64,000 bases of DNA from Flavobacterium psychrophilum. Lineage in GTDB: Bacteria > Bacteroidota > Bacteroidia > Flavobacteriales > Flavobacteriaceae. This document shows positions 43,274 to 51,334 of the stretch, piece after piece; within the stretch, counting starts at the first letter, position 1, and each line of letters begins with the position of its first letter. The position numbers were made by a program, and so were the translations under genes. The stretch spans positions 1,488,001 to 1,552,000 of the forward strand of contig CP012388.1 in NCBI GenBank assembly GCA_001708385.1, read 5' to 3'. The notes below the pieces were generated by a model. That model made no database searches and was not told the origin of the DNA. It saw nothing but the letters and a program-made list of their open reading frames with translations.

Positions 43274-43303
43274 AAAAAAAGGGCAGCGATTATATGCTGC
43301 CCT
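43274..43303 (-). terminator. Terminator of the 270-residue secreted protein gene
   Basis: GGGCAGC/GCTGCCC hairpin (43281-43303) followed on the minus strand by a seven-base T-run. Confidence 0.85.
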
Positions 43304-43329
43304 TGTTATTTTGTAATAGAAAGCTTTAT

Positions 43330-44142
43330 CTATAAAAATGTAATTTCGATATCAAAATCAAATTCCTCACCTATAACAATATGCTTTACACCCTCATGTG
43401 TATCGCGTATACCTTTTACTGACAAGATGGTTTTACCATTAATAATAGGCCTCCAGTTTTCGGTGGTAATAATTCGACCTTTATGGTCTACCTTTTCGTA
43501 TAGCTTATACTTTAAATAGTTTGTTTTTCCCGACTTAACAACTTCAAAAGCTATAAAAAACAGGTCTGAAAGCTGTATCATTTTAGATCGCCTGTAATCC
43601 AGCGTTCCTTCCTTAACCAAAGGCTCCAATACCTTTTTGCCAACAGTAAGGCTTTTAATATCTAATGTATATTTATTATAGTCGGATATTTCTTTTTTAC
43701 CGGTGCCGAACACAACATAGCCTTCCGTGTTTTCGATATCCTTTTTTACCTTAAGTACAGCTTCTTTAGTAAATGGAATTTCAAAAACAGTATTCAGCAC
43801 CTGTTCACGACCATTATAAAAGTGTGATTCAGGACAAAGCGAAAAGTTATTCTTAATGAACTTTTCAAGACCTTTCCAGATTTTAACCTGCTTTTGTCCT
43901 TTGTCGCCATAAGCAGTAAAATATTCTGCCGTTGTGATTGCTCCGGTAGATCTAAATTCCAATTTTGCAGTTACCTTATCTTTAACCGAACTGTATTTTT
44001 TAATGGAATCCAGATTTGTAAGTACAAAATCGTAAGTATTGACCTGTAGTTGCTTTACATTGCAATTATTTTCCTGCGCCAAGCCTTTAATTGAAGAAAG
44101 GACAAGCAAAAATGACAGCTGCAATAATCGGGTTATTTTCAT
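43330..44142 (-). CDS. Secreted protein of unknown family
   Basis: 270 residues with a signal peptide (ends IKGLAQ). Two Cys in the mature part (NNCNVKQ and SLCPESHFY). Residues about 40-130 (KVTAKLEFRSTGAITTAEYF ...) resemble the TonB-C-like or 'gram-negative' strand-helix plan seen in periplasmic proteins, but I cannot assign it. The second half is beta-rich. It has its own terminator; a TATATTTG box lies at 44247-44254. Function unknown. Confidence 0.55.
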   Translation of the reverse strand: MKITRLLQLSFLLVLSSIKGLAQENNCNVKQLQVNTYDFVLTNLDSIKKYSSVKDKVTAKLEFRSTGAITTAEYFTAYGDKGQKQVKIWKGLEKFIKNNFSLCPESHFYNGREQVLNTVFEIPFTKEAVLKVKKDIENTEGYVVFGTGKKEISDYNKYTLDIKSLTVGKKVLEPLVKEGTLDYRRSKMIQLSDLFFIAFEVVKSGKTNYLKYKLYEKVDHKGRIITTENWRPIINGKTILSVKGIRDTHEGVKHIVIGEEFDFDIEITFL

Positions 44143-44246
44143 TATGAGATAATTATGAGATAATTAAACGCAGCAGTAACAGCAATTGTTATGCCGATTA
44201 TAAAACAATAAACTAGGTATATACCCTACTTCTGTTCTCGTAAAGT

Positions 44247-44254
44247 CAAATATA
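44247..44254 (-). promoter_or_regulatory. -7 element TATATTTG upstream of the secreted protein gene
   Basis: The minus strand reads TATATTTG, 104 nt upstream of the ATG at 44142. The leader carries a direct repeat TTATGAGATAA x2 (about 44141-44163) at the start codon. Confidence 0.45.
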
Positions 44255-44266
44255 CAAAACACAAAC

Positions 44267-44287
44267 AAAAAAGGGCCGAAGCCCTTT
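44267..44287 (-). terminator. Terminator of the TIGR00266-family gene
   Basis: AAAGGGC/GCCCTTT with a CGAA loop and a T-run on the minus strand; 12 nt past the stop at 44300. Confidence 0.85.
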
Positions 44288-44299
44288 AATTTATAACTA

Positions 44300-45100
44300 T
44301 TAAAACCTGTTATCGCCATCCAGTAAATTACCGAGGCCACCAAGTATACTGCCTTCATCTCTTTGTTTTCCGCCACCCTGGGGTGCCGATGCATAAATTC
44401 TACCTGCCAGCCTGCTAAACGGAAGTGACTGAATATACACTATACCCGGGCCACGAAGCGTCGCATAAAATAATCCTTCGCCCCCAAAAATGCTGTTTTT
44501 AATACCCCCAATAAATTCGATATCATAATCTACTGTCTGAGAGAACCCAACTATACAGCCAGTATCAACCTTTAATATTTCACCCGGCTGTAATTCTTTC
44601 TTAGCCAGTGTTCCTCCGGCATGTATAAAGCCCAGCCCGTCGCCTTCGAGCTTCTGCATTATAAAGCCTTCGCCACCAAAAAGTCCGCGGCCCAGCTTGC
44701 GAGAAAATTCTATGCCTACGGAAACTCCTTTTGCAGCGCATAAAAATGCATCTTTCTGACAAATGAATTTTCCACCAAATTGTTTAAGGTCAATCGGAAC
44801 AATTTTCCCCGGATAGGGTGATGCAAAGCTAACCCTCCGTTTGTATTTATCCTGATTTAAAAAAACGGTCATAAACAGGTTTTCTCCGGTAAGCAAACGC
44901 TTTCCTGCAGAAAACAATTTCCCCATAATACCTTCGGTCTGGTTAGCACCATCGCCAAAAATAGTATCCATTTGTATACCGTTGTCCATCATCATAAAGC
45001 TACCTGCCTCGGCTACTACAGCCTCCTGCGGATCAAGTTCTATTTCTACGTATTGCATTTCTTCACCATAAATATGGTAGTCAATTTCATGTGCCTGCAT
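44300..45100 (-). CDS. TIGR00266 / AIM24-family protein
   Basis: 266 residues. Repeated beta segments with YVEIELDPQEAVVAEAGSFM, FMMMDNGIQMDTIFGD, LTGENLFMTVFLNQ, GEILKVDTGCIVGFSQTVDYDIEF and GGEGLFYATLRGPG are the AIM24 pattern of Gly-rich turns. Mitochondrial AIM24 keeps inner-membrane structure; the bacterial role is unknown. No signal peptide. Single-gene unit with a good terminator. Confidence 0.9.
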   Translation of the reverse strand: MQAHEIDYHIYGEEMQYVEIELDPQEAVVAEAGSFMMMDNGIQMDTIFGDGANQTEGIMGKLFSAGKRLLTGENLFMTVFLNQDKYKRRVSFASPYPGKIVPIDLKQFGGKFICQKDAFLCAAKGVSVGIEFSRKLGRGLFGGEGFIMQKLEGDGLGFIHAGGTLAKKELQPGEILKVDTGCIVGFSQTVDYDIEFIGGIKNSIFGGEGLFYATLRGPGIVYIQSLPFSRLAGRIYASAPQGGGKQRDEGSILGGLGNLLDGDNRF

Positions 45101-45177
45101 TTTATTTGATTTTTTGATTGTGATTATTACTGAATTAGTAGTACACTGCGCTTTTGTGTTACAGCGATATAAAAAAT

Positions 45178-45603
45178 TTATTCCGGATCAAAAGTTGCCA
45201 TATCGTGATACTCCTGTAGTTCCAGCGCACGCGTGCGAAAAATATTTGTCAGCCTTACAGCATGAACAACCAGCCACGCTTCGCTTTCCATATTTTTATA
45301 TAGGGAGTTCGCAAATTCCATTTCGCTATCCCTATACATTATCCATTGTTTTTGGGCTGACTTAAAAACTTTTTTTTCTGCCGGTTTAAGAACTTTCAAT
45401 AAAAGATCTGAATATTTATTTACCTCCTTCTCCCATGCAATTCTTGCAGAATATTCGCAGCGTATACTATTATCAGGATCCTGATTTTCTTTAGAGTTAC
45501 GGCATTCTAGCCTTTGGGCATCAATAGGATGTATATCATACTCTGTTTGTGCCGAACTGACTGCTGAATAAAGTATAAACAGCAAGAGGTAATATTTTAT
45601 CAT
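45178..45603 (-). CDS. LprI/DUF1311-type secreted protein
   Basis: 141 residues with signal peptide (YSAVSSAQ) and Cys in RLECRNS and IRCEYSA. The second half (EVNKYSDLLLKVLKPAEKK ... QKQWIMYRDSEMEFANSLY) matches DUF1311, the fold of LprI lysozyme inhibitors. The usual Cys after the RDxE motif is absent (EMEF), so one disulfide of the family is missing. Periplasmic; inhibition of lysozyme is only a family guess. Confidence 0.75.
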   Translation of the reverse strand: MIKYYLLLFILYSAVSSAQTEYDIHPIDAQRLECRNSKENQDPDNSIRCEYSARIAWEKEVNKYSDLLLKVLKPAEKKVFKSAQKQWIMYRDSEMEFANSLYKNMESEAWLVVHAVRLTNIFRTRALELQEYHDMATFDPE

Positions 45604-45692
45604 AATAGATAATTTCTAAAATGAAGGTAGGAATTTTTCCCGAAAGTAAAATAGGGCGGCTAAATTTTAATGACAACAACCGTTAAAAACGC

Positions 45693-45718
45693 AAAAACCT
45701 CCGATATAATCGGAGGCT
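45693..45718 (-). terminator. Terminator of the response-regulator gene
   Basis: CCTCCGAT/ATCGGAGG hairpin (45698-45716) with a T-run on the minus strand. Confidence 0.85.
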
Positions 45719-45737
45719 TAAGTGTATGTATACTGTT

Positions 45738-46163
45738 TTATGCTGTTTTATTTAATTTCCAGTATGATAATATATCAGCGATAAGTTTTTTATAGCCTGA
45801 AAATGTTACCGGCTTAGAAAAATAGCCCTGTATAGATCGCTGAGATGCTTTAGATATGTAGTCAACTCGATCTGATGTAGTAAGGAACAAATATGGCGAA
45901 CACCTCTCTCTTAATTCAGGATCTTTATTTATCTGGTCTCTTAGTGTAAAGCCGTCAACTTTAGGCATATTGATATCTGACAAAAGCAGGAAAGGCCTTG
46001 TTTTTGTAGATTTAAGATAATTAATGACCACCGAGCTGTCTTCGATAACTATGAGCCTGTTGTCATAATTATTTTCCGTCATAACCTGGTCAAATGCCTC
46101 TATGAGTATTTCTCTGTCGTCGGCATCGTCTTCGATGAGTATTATATCGCCATTTGTTTTCAT
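45738..46163 (-). CDS. Single-domain response regulator
   Basis: 141 residues, receiver domain only. Acid pair D12/D13 (EDDADD), phospho-acceptor D63 (LSDINMPKVDG), T96 (FLTTSDR) and K117 (FSKPVT), all present. No DNA-binding or enzyme output, so it works by protein contact, as in CheY-like or phytochrome-linked RRs of the Rcp1 subgroup, to which DADDREIL is similar. The partner kinase is not in this window. Start chosen at ATG 46163; ATG 46169 is also open. Confidence 0.9.
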   Translation of the reverse strand: MKTNGDIILIEDDADDREILIEAFDQVMTENNYDNRLIVIEDSSVVINYLKSTKTRPFLLLSDINMPKVDGFTLRDQINKDPELRERCSPYLFLTTSDRVDYISKASQRSIQGYFSKPVTFSGYKKLIADILSYWKLNKTA

Positions 46164-46438
46164 ACCCAAATGTATCTAAATTTTAACTAAATAATACATG
46201 ATTGTATTACATCATAAAGGTTTATGTATAATATTGATAATACAATCATTTTAACACTACTAATTTACGATGTGCAAACGCCTGTGGTTTCAACACGATA
46301 CTGAAAAATGTAAATGATCGACAACCTGCATAAATAAAACGCTGACAGATAAACGTATACTAATCAAAAAACAATGTAATTTTATTTTAATATCTTAGCT
46401 TTAAAATTTTAGAGTTTTACTCCACTACATTTATAACT

Positions 46439-46903
46439 ATGAAAAAAATACTTTTCCTTTTTGGAGCCCTTTGCGTGATTACATTAGCCTCGGCCCAAAA
46501 AATAACTACAGCAGACCTTCAGGGGCAATGGAGATTGTCTGCAATTGATAATAATGGAGCGCATGTTAATCTGCTTACCGAAGAAATTACAATTTCGCCT
46601 GAGATGAAAGCGCAGTTAACACCCGATATGGTGAACCAGCTCAGCGATGGACTAAAACAATCGATAAGCCGTTTAAAAGCTTCTGATGTAGTTTTTGCCA
46701 GCAACACCATAAAACAAAACATGGCAGGAAAAGAAAAAAAAGGCACATATGCACTTAAAGAATTAGGAGATAAACAATATGCAGCCTTTGCGTGGGATAA
46801 TAATACCACAAGTGAATCGTCTATCTGGATTAAAAACAAACAGCTTCACATTGTGAAATCTGAAGGCGGACAGGTTTTTGAATTTATATATAGCAAAGGG
46901 TAA
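46439..46903 (+). CDS. Lipocalin-like secreted protein, copy 1
   Basis: 154 residues. Signal peptide (ends LASAQ), then DLQGQWRLSAIDNNGAHVNL, the GxW motif of lipocalin-like domains, and strands ending EFIYSKG. Paralog of the next gene, 41 nt downstream. The 268-nt region upstream holds no ORF I can support; it is AT-rich with only weak -7 matches. Ligand unknown. Confidence 0.7.
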   Translation: MKKILFLFGALCVITLASAQKITTADLQGQWRLSAIDNNGAHVNLLTEEITISPEMKAQLTPDMVNQLSDGLKQSISRLKASDVVFASNTIKQNMAGKEKKGTYALKELGDKQYAAFAWDNNTTSESSIWIKNKQLHIVKSEGGQVFEFIYSKG

Positions 46904-46944
46904 TTTCGGGTAATTATCCTCTAATACAAACCGGAAGATTTATA

Positions 46945-47397
46945 ATGAAAAAAATATTTTTAGCAATTGCTTTCTGTTTCTGCCTCTCACTATGGTCTCA
47001 AAATGCGACAGAAAAAGATCTTCAGGGAAAATGGCAGCTTATAACCTACACTACTGCCAGCGCCAGCCTTGATGTAGAGACAGGTAAGGTTACAGTAGAT
47101 AAGTCTGCAAACACTTTTGGCCCCGAAATGGCAAACAAGCTTAAAAACGATATGGAATCGTATACAGAAATGCTTAAAACAGCCTACGTTGAAATAAATG
47201 GAAACAATTTCATGCAGGTAGTGTCTGATTCTGTAAAGGCTGGAACCTTTACTCTTGGAAGTCAGGGAAACTATCAAACAATTGAAGGAGTATTTGATGA
47301 TGGCACAACAGGATCAATCCGGTTTCTTGTAAAAGATAATAAACTCATGCTTAATTTTCCCATTCAAAACAAGACGTACACCTATAAAAAAGTGTAA
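46945..47397 (+). CDS. Lipocalin-like secreted protein, copy 2
   Basis: 150 residues. Signal peptide (ends SLWSQ), DLQGKWQLITYTTASASLDV with the same GxW, and a final YTYKKV. It aligns with copy 1 along the length (DLQGxWxL, ISxFxKxxM-like helix, then four strands). Tandem duplication with strong divergence. Shares a terminator with copy 1. Confidence 0.7.
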   Translation: MKKIFLAIAFCFCLSLWSQNATEKDLQGKWQLITYTTASASLDVETGKVTVDKSANTFGPEMANKLKNDMESYTEMLKTAYVEINGNNFMQVVSDSVKAGTFTLGSQGNYQTIEGVFDDGTTGSIRFLVKDNKLMLNFPIQNKTYTYKKV

Positions 47398-47415
47398 TCA
47401 AAACTTTATAAAATC

Positions 47416-47446
47416 AAAAAAAGCTTCCTAACGGAAGCTTTTTTAT
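47416..47446. terminator. Bidirectional terminator, lipocalin-like pair / J-KTSC gene
   Basis: AAAAAAGCTTCC/GGAAGCTTTTTT with a TAAC-type loop and T-runs on both strands. Confidence 0.9.
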
Positions 47447-47460
47447 ATATCGAAACCTGA

Positions 47461-47910
47461 TTATTCAGCGTTAGCAACAATTTTAACCGCACTTCTGTAA
47501 AGGTAAGTACCGTAAATGTGGCGACGTGCAAAACGTGCCTGAGAATCTGCATTTACCATTTTAATGTAAACCTGCTTAGGCACACCAAAGTATTCGTAGC
47601 AGCTTCCGTCAACAAAGTTGATATAAAGTGCCTGATTTTCCATATAGAAATCAAGAATACCTGAAGTTGATGTAGTTTTAGCATATTCAGCGCTATTTTT
47701 CTCTGCTGTTTCAGGAGCAATACTCACTAAAAAGTGGTACGCTTCAATAATCTCCTTACTTTTTTCTTCGGCAGCGTGGCGCTCCTCATCAGTGTTGCAT
47801 GTATCAGGGTGACAGTCTTTCATACTGTTCCTGTAAATAGTCTTAAGTTCTTTAAGAGTAGCTGCTTTGGTAACGTCAAGTAACTTTCTGTACTCAACAA
47901 TTTTCTTCAT
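47461..47910 (-). CDS. J-domain fused to KTSC domain
   Basis: 149 residues from ATG 47910. Residues 1-75 are a J domain with the HPD motif (KDCHPDTCN), which stimulates DnaK ATPase. Residues about 90-145 are a KTSC domain (ILDFYMENQALYINFVDGSC, YEYFGVPKQVYIKMV, HIYGTYLYR). Such fusions are known in Flavobacteria. The client could be nucleic acid or translation related, as KTSC occurs fused to lysyl-tRNA synthetase in some bacteria. The promoter is excellent (TTG-N19-TACTTTTG). Confidence 0.85.
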   Translation of the reverse strand: MKKIVEYRKLLDVTKAATLKELKTIYRNSMKDCHPDTCNTDEERHAAEEKSKEIIEAYHFLVSIAPETAEKNSAEYAKTTSTSGILDFYMENQALYINFVDGSCYEYFGVPKQVYIKMVNADSQARFARRHIYGTYLYRSAVKIVANAE

Positions 47911-47954
47911 ATTCATATATTTCCTTCGGTAATATGTGCCTTTGTTAGCGGCGG

Positions 47955-47984
47955 CAAAAGTAGTGAATTAGAATGAATTAGCAA
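47955..47984 (-). promoter_or_regulatory. Promoter of the J-KTSC gene (TTG-N19-TACTTTTG)
   Basis: The minus strand has TTG (47982-47984), 19 nt, TACTTTTG (47955-47962), 44 nt before the ATG. Confidence 0.7.
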
Positions 47985-48105
47985 GCTTTAATTACAAAAT
48001 ATCAGACAATTAGATAATTACATGCAAAATATAACCTTGTAGTAGCTTTAACCGAACATTCTGTAAACAAGAAGAGAACCATTGCTGATTCTCTTTTTAC
48101 TTTAG

Positions 48106-48183
48106 TAGCGCGAACAGGACTCGAACCTGTGTCCGCCGCGGCGGATAAGAGCCCTTGACTTATGAACTACTTCATTATAAGAC
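48106..48183 (-). pseudogene. Decayed initiator-tRNA copy 1
   Basis: T arm intact. The acceptor 3' side reads TTCGCGCTA instead of TTCCCGCTA. GGGCTC is kept, then TTATCC and the TCCGCCGCGGCGGA palindrome replace the anticodon 3' stem. The 5' acceptor half is unrecognisable. Confidence 0.7.
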
Positions 48184-48223
48184 ATAAAAAAAAAGACCCA
48201 TTGCTGATTCTCTTTTCACTTAG

Positions 48224-48302
48224 TAGCGGGAACAGGACTCGAACCTGTGTCCGCCGTGGCGGATAAGAGCCCTTGACTTATGAACTACTTCATTGTAAGA
48301 CA
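48224..48302 (-). pseudogene. Decayed initiator-tRNA copy 2
   Basis: T arm and TTCCCGCTA are both perfect. GGGCTCTTATCC then CGCCACGGCG, so the palindrome has one change. The D-arm region is AT-rich. It is very close to copy 1, differing by a few bases. Confidence 0.7.
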
Positions 48303-48341
48303 TAAAAAAAGAGAACCATTGCTGATTCTCTTTTCACTTAG

Positions 48342-48416
48342 TAGCAGGAAATAGGACTCGAACCTGTATCCGCCGCGGCGGATACCTGACTCATAAAATT
48401 ACTTTATCATAGGGCA
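48342..48416 (-). pseudogene. Decayed initiator-tRNA copy 3
   Basis: T arm has one change (CCTAT) and the acceptor side is TTCCTGCTA. It contains an 18-nt perfect palindrome TATCCGCCGCGGCGGATA. The most diverged body of the three. Confidence 0.7.
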
Positions 48417-48417
48417 T

Positions 48418-48450
48418 AAAAAAAGAGAACCATTGCTGATTCTCTTTTTA
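48418..48450 (-). terminator. Terminator of tRNA-Met copy at 48457
   Basis: AAAGAGAA...TTCTCTTT stem around CAGCAATG, with T-runs. The same hairpin recurs after each decayed unit. Confidence 0.8.
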
Positions 48451-48456
48451 CTTTAG

Positions 48457-48529
48457 TAGCGGGAACAGGACTCGAACCTGTGACCTTCGGGTTATGAGCC
48501 CGACGAGCTGCCTACTGCTCTATCCCGCG
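48457..48529 (-). tRNA. tRNA-Met (CAU), initiator type, first copy
   Basis: 73 nt on the minus strand, starting CGCGGGATAGAGCAGTAGGC, anticodon CAT in GGGCTCATAACCC, T arm ACAGGTTCGAGTCCTGT, ending TTCCCGCTA. The three G-C pairs in the anticodon stem (GGG/CCC) and the unpaired 1-72 position (C1 opposite U72) are initiator features. CCA is not encoded. Confidence 0.93.
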
Positions 48530-48718
48530 ATCTTCGGTGCAAATATACAATCTTTTTGTTGATATTCGGTGCTTATATTATTAAATTGTTATTTTCAACA
48601 CTAATCGTCCCTGAATTTCTGCCTAATATATATCTGTCTAACCTGTTACATAAAATAATATTTTACAAAAAACAAGACTAGTCGCACAAGAGATAAGTGT
48701 TTGCCAGATGTTTTAAAA

Positions 48719-48746
48719 CAAAAAGCTCCAGATTTCTCTGAAGCTT
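48719..48746 (-). terminator. Terminator of the second tRNA-Met
   Basis: On the minus strand AAAGCTTCAGA pairs with TCTGGAGCTTT (one G-U), 4-5 nt loop, then TTTTTG. Different in sequence from the hairpin of the array. Confidence 0.8.
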
Positions 48747-48753
48747 TACTTAG

Positions 48754-48826
48754 TAGCGGGAACAGGACTCGAACCTGTGACCTTCGGGTTATGAGCCCGA
48801 CGAGCTGCCTACTGCTCTATCCCGCG
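48754..48826 (-). tRNA. tRNA-Met (CAU), initiator type, second copy
   Basis: Identical in sequence over 73 nt to the copy at 48457-48529 as far as I can compare by eye, with the same C1/U72 mismatch and no encoded CCA. The 227 nt between the two genes hold no ORF and only AT-rich sequence. Confidence 0.93.
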
Positions 48827-48916
48827 CTGTTTCGAGTGCAAATATACAACCATTACTGATAACTGCAAGGGAAAACAGAAAAAAAACTTTTATTTCTACT
48901 ATTGGCCTGATATACC

Positions 48917-48924
48917 TACCTTTG
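48917..48924 (+). promoter_or_regulatory. -7 element TACCTTTG of era
   Basis: TACCTTTG lies 18 nt before ATG 48943. It overlaps the TTG at 48922, so the longer frame from there is not the start. Confidence 0.65.
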
Positions 48925-48942
48925 CAGGATAATTATTTTTTT

Positions 48943-49827
48943 ATGACACACAAAGCAGGCTTTGTAAATATTATAGGTAACCCCAATGTGGGCAAATCTA
49001 CCCTAATGAATGCCTTTGTAGGCGAACGACTGTCTATCATCACCTCTAAAGCACAAACTACGCGTCACCGTATTTTGGGTATCGTAAATGGTGAAGATTT
49101 TCAGGTGGTGTTGTCTGACACTCCCGGTATCATTAAACCGGCATACGAGCTTCAGGCTAGTATGATGGATTTCGTTAAGTCGGCTTTTGAAGATGCCGAT
49201 GTACTTATCTATATGGTAGAGACCGGAGAGAAAGAACTTAAAGACGAAGCCTTTTTCAATAAGATCATCAATGCCAAAATTCCGGTATTGCTATTACTTA
49301 ATAAGATTGACAAAACAAACCAGGAGCAACTTGAAGAACAGGTTCAGCTTTGGACGGAAAAAGTGCCAAATGCAGAGCTATACCCTATTTCTGCCCTCGA
49401 AAACTTTAATGTAAAAGAAGTTTTTAACCGTATTCTTGATTTACTTCCCGAATCTCCTGCATATTATCCTAAAGACGCACTTACGGATAAACCGGAACGT
49501 TTCTTTGTAAACGAGACTATCCGTGAAAAAATACTTTTACACTACGATAAAGAAATACCGTATGCTGTAGAAATTGAAACGGAAGAATTTATAGAAGATG
49601 ACAACATCATTCGTATCAGCGCTTTGATCATGGTAGAGCGTGAGACACAGAAAGGTATTATTATTGGCCATAAAGGTGCCGCACTTAAAAAAGTAGGTGT
49701 TGAGGCAAGGATGGATCTTGAGAAATTCTTTGGTAAACAGATACACCTTCAAATGTTCGTCAAAGTGAACAAAAACTGGAGAAGCAATGCTTACCAGTTG
49801 CGCAGGTTTGGTTACGACCAGAAGTAA
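48943..49827 (+). CDS. era: GTPase Era
   Basis: 294 residues from ATG 48943. G1 GNPNVGKST, switch region TTRHRI, G3 DTPG, G4 NKID, and a C-terminal KH domain with ETQKGIIIGHKGAALKKVG (GxxG). Era helps 16S rRNA processing and 30S assembly. Length is normal. der follows after 124 nt on the same strand with its own promoter. Confidence 0.97.
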   Translation: MTHKAGFVNIIGNPNVGKSTLMNAFVGERLSIITSKAQTTRHRILGIVNGEDFQVVLSDTPGIIKPAYELQASMMDFVKSAFEDADVLIYMVETGEKELKDEAFFNKIINAKIPVLLLLNKIDKTNQEQLEEQVQLWTEKVPNAELYPISALENFNVKEVFNRILDLLPESPAYYPKDALTDKPERFFVNETIREKILLHYDKEIPYAVEIETEEFIEDDNIIRISALIMVERETQKGIIIGHKGAALKKVGVEARMDLEKFFGKQIHLQMFVKVNKNWRSNAYQLRRFGYDQK

Positions 49828-49834
49828 GCTCTTG

Positions 49835-49916
49835 TTTCAGGTTTCAGGTTATATGTTTCAGGTTATCGTCGCGTCCTTGAAACTTAGTTACTCAGCGACT
49901 TAGTAACTCTGCAACT
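49835..49916. repeat. Short repeats between era and der
   Basis: TTTCAGGTT-like units occur three times (TTTCAGGTTTCAGGTT, then GTTTCAGGTTATC), followed by CTTAGTTACTCAGCGACTTA and GTAACTCTGCAACTT, an imperfect CTTAGTAACT series. Such strings recur between genes in Flavobacterium genomes in my experience. No ORF. Confidence 0.5.
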
Positions 49917-49923
49917 TTATACG

Positions 49924-49931
49924 TACTTTTG
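49924..49931 (+). promoter_or_regulatory. -7 element TACTTTTG of der
   Basis: TACTTTTG lies 20 nt before the der ATG. A -33 element is not clear because the region upstream is repetitive. Confidence 0.6.
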
Positions 49932-49951
49932 CAAAAAATTAAAAAATAGGA

Positions 49952-51262
49952 ATGAATAATATAGTAGCTATTGTAGGAAGGCCAAATGTAGGTAAATCTA
50001 CTTTTTTTAACCGACTGATACAGCGAAGAGAAGCTATCGTAGATTCTGTTAGTGGTGTAACACGTGACAGGAACTACGGTAAAAGCGAATGGAACGGAAA
50101 AGAGTTCTCTGTTATAGATACAGGTGGTTATATAAAGGGATCTGAAGATGTTTTTGAAGCCGAAATACGCCGTCAGGTTGAACTTGCAATAGACGAAGCC
50201 GACGTTATTGTATTTATGGTAGACGTTGAAGAAGGCATTACCCCTATGGACGAAGAAGTATCTAAGTTATTACGTAAAGTAACCAAACCGGTTTTACTTG
50301 CTGTAAATAAAGTAGATAACTCTATGCGTGAAAAAGATGCTATAGAATTCTACAATCTTGGACTAGGAGAATACTATACCCTTGCAGGTATGAGCGGTTC
50401 TGGTACAGGAGAACTATTAGACGCACTTGTAAAATTATTACCGGAAGCAGTAGCCCCGGACGAGAACGAAGTTGCACTGCCACGTTTTGCAGTTGTAGGT
50501 CGTCCTAATGCAGGAAAGTCATCTTTCATTAATGCACTTATTGGTGAAGACAGATATATAGTTACAGACATTGCAGGTACTACACGTGATGCTATTGATA
50601 CAAGATACAACCGTTTTGGGTTTGAGTTTAACCTTGTAGATACCGCAGGTATCCGCCGTAAGGCAAAGGTCAAGGAAGACCTTGAATTCTATTCGGTAAT
50701 GCGTTCTGTAAGAGCTATTGAGCACAGTGACATTTGTATTCTTGTTATTGATGCTACACGTGGTTTTGAAGGACAGGACCAAAGTATCTTCTGGCTTGCA
50801 GAAAAGAACCGGAAAGGTGTTGTTATCCTTGTAAACAAATGGGACCTTGTTGAGAAAGACACTATGAGTACCCGTGATTACGAGCGCAAAATACGTGAAG
50901 AACTTCAGCCGTTTACAGATGTGCCTATTCTATTCGTATCGGCTATCACAAAACAGCGTTTAATTAAAGCGCTTGAAACTGCTGTAGAGGTGTTTGAAAA
51001 CAGGAAACAGCGTATTGCTACTTCAAAGCTTAACGAAACCATGCTACCCATTATCGAGAGTATGCCGCCACCGGCACTTAAAGGTAAGTATGTGAAAATT
51101 AAGTTCTGTATGCAGCTGCCTACTCCTACCCCACAGTTTGTGTTTTTCTGTAACCTGCCTCAGTATGTTAAAGATCCGTACAAACGTTTTCTTGAAAATA
51201 AAATGCGCGAAATATATAACTTATCGGGCGTACCGATTGACATATACTTCCGTCAGAAATAA
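49952..51262 (+). CDS. der: GTPase Der (EngA)
   Basis: 436 residues with two consecutive GTPase domains: [11 protein letters not shown] (residues 8-18), DTGG, NKVD, and [11 protein letters not shown] (about 180), DTAG, NKWD. The C-terminal KH-like domain ends [10 protein letters not shown]. Der acts in 50S subunit maturation. It is next to era, another ribosome GTPase; the two are separate units. Confidence 0.97.
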   Translation: MNNIVAIVGRPNVGKSTFFNRLIQRREAIVDSVSGVTRDRNYGKSEWNGKEFSVIDTGGYIKGSEDVFEAEIRRQVELAIDEADVIVFMVDVEEGITPMDEEVSKLLRKVTKPVLLAVNKVDNSMREKDAIEFYNLGLGEYYTLAGMSGSGTGELLDALVKLLPEAVAPDENEVALPRFAVVGRPNAGKSSFINALIGEDRYIVTDIAGTTRDAIDTRYNRFGFEFNLVDTAGIRRKAKVKEDLEFYSVMRSVRAIEHSDICILVIDATRGFEGQDQSIFWLAEKNRKGVVILVNKWDLVEKDTMSTRDYERKIREELQPFTDVPILFVSAITKQRLIKALETAVEVFENRKQRIATSKLNETMLPIIESMPPPALKGKYVKIKFCMQLPTPTPQFVFFCNLPQYVKDPYKRFLENKMREIYNLSGVPIDIYFRQK

Positions 51263-51265
51263 TAT

Positions 51266-51297
51266 GAAAAACCCCGAACAAACTTCGGGGTTTTTAT
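51266..51297 (+). terminator. Terminator of der
   Basis: AAAAACCCCGAA/TTCGGGGTTTTT, 5-nt loop, T-run. Confidence 0.9.
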
Positions 51298-51334
51298 TTT
51301 TTTATATTCTGTCTAATTCTTTTTTAGGCATGTC

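Larger units (their letters stand above)
48073..48529 (-). repeat. Tandem array of tRNA-Met-derived units, period 114-119 nt
   Basis: Four units. The shared anchor ATTGCTGATT begins at 48081, 48200, 48318 and 48432, so the spacings are 119, 118 and 114. Each unit consists, on the minus strand, of a tRNA-like body followed by a GAGAATCAGCAAT...GGTTCTC hairpin with a T-run. Only the unit at 48457-48529 is an intact tRNA. The other three keep the T arm (ACAGGTTCGAGTCCTGT or one-base variants) and the 3' acceptor strand. Their anticodon/variable region carries a GC-rich palindrome (TCCGCCGCGGCGGA or a variant). Together with the second tRNA this is the only non-coding stretch over 300 nt in the window. 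Confidence 0.85.

Noticed and set aside
46342..46403. GTTAA-box promoter before the first lipocalin-like gene
   Set aside because: TAGCTTTA is present, but the position 37 nt upstream has no TTAA repeat.
48073..48529. CRISPR-like array
   Set aside because: Four units with near-regular spacing, but the units are whole tRNA-like bodies with terminators, the 'spacers' are also similar, and there are no cas genes.
49835..49916. Small RNA or attachment site between era and der
   Set aside because: The repeats look like ordinary Flavobacterium intergenic simple repeats, with no hairpin or integrase nearby.
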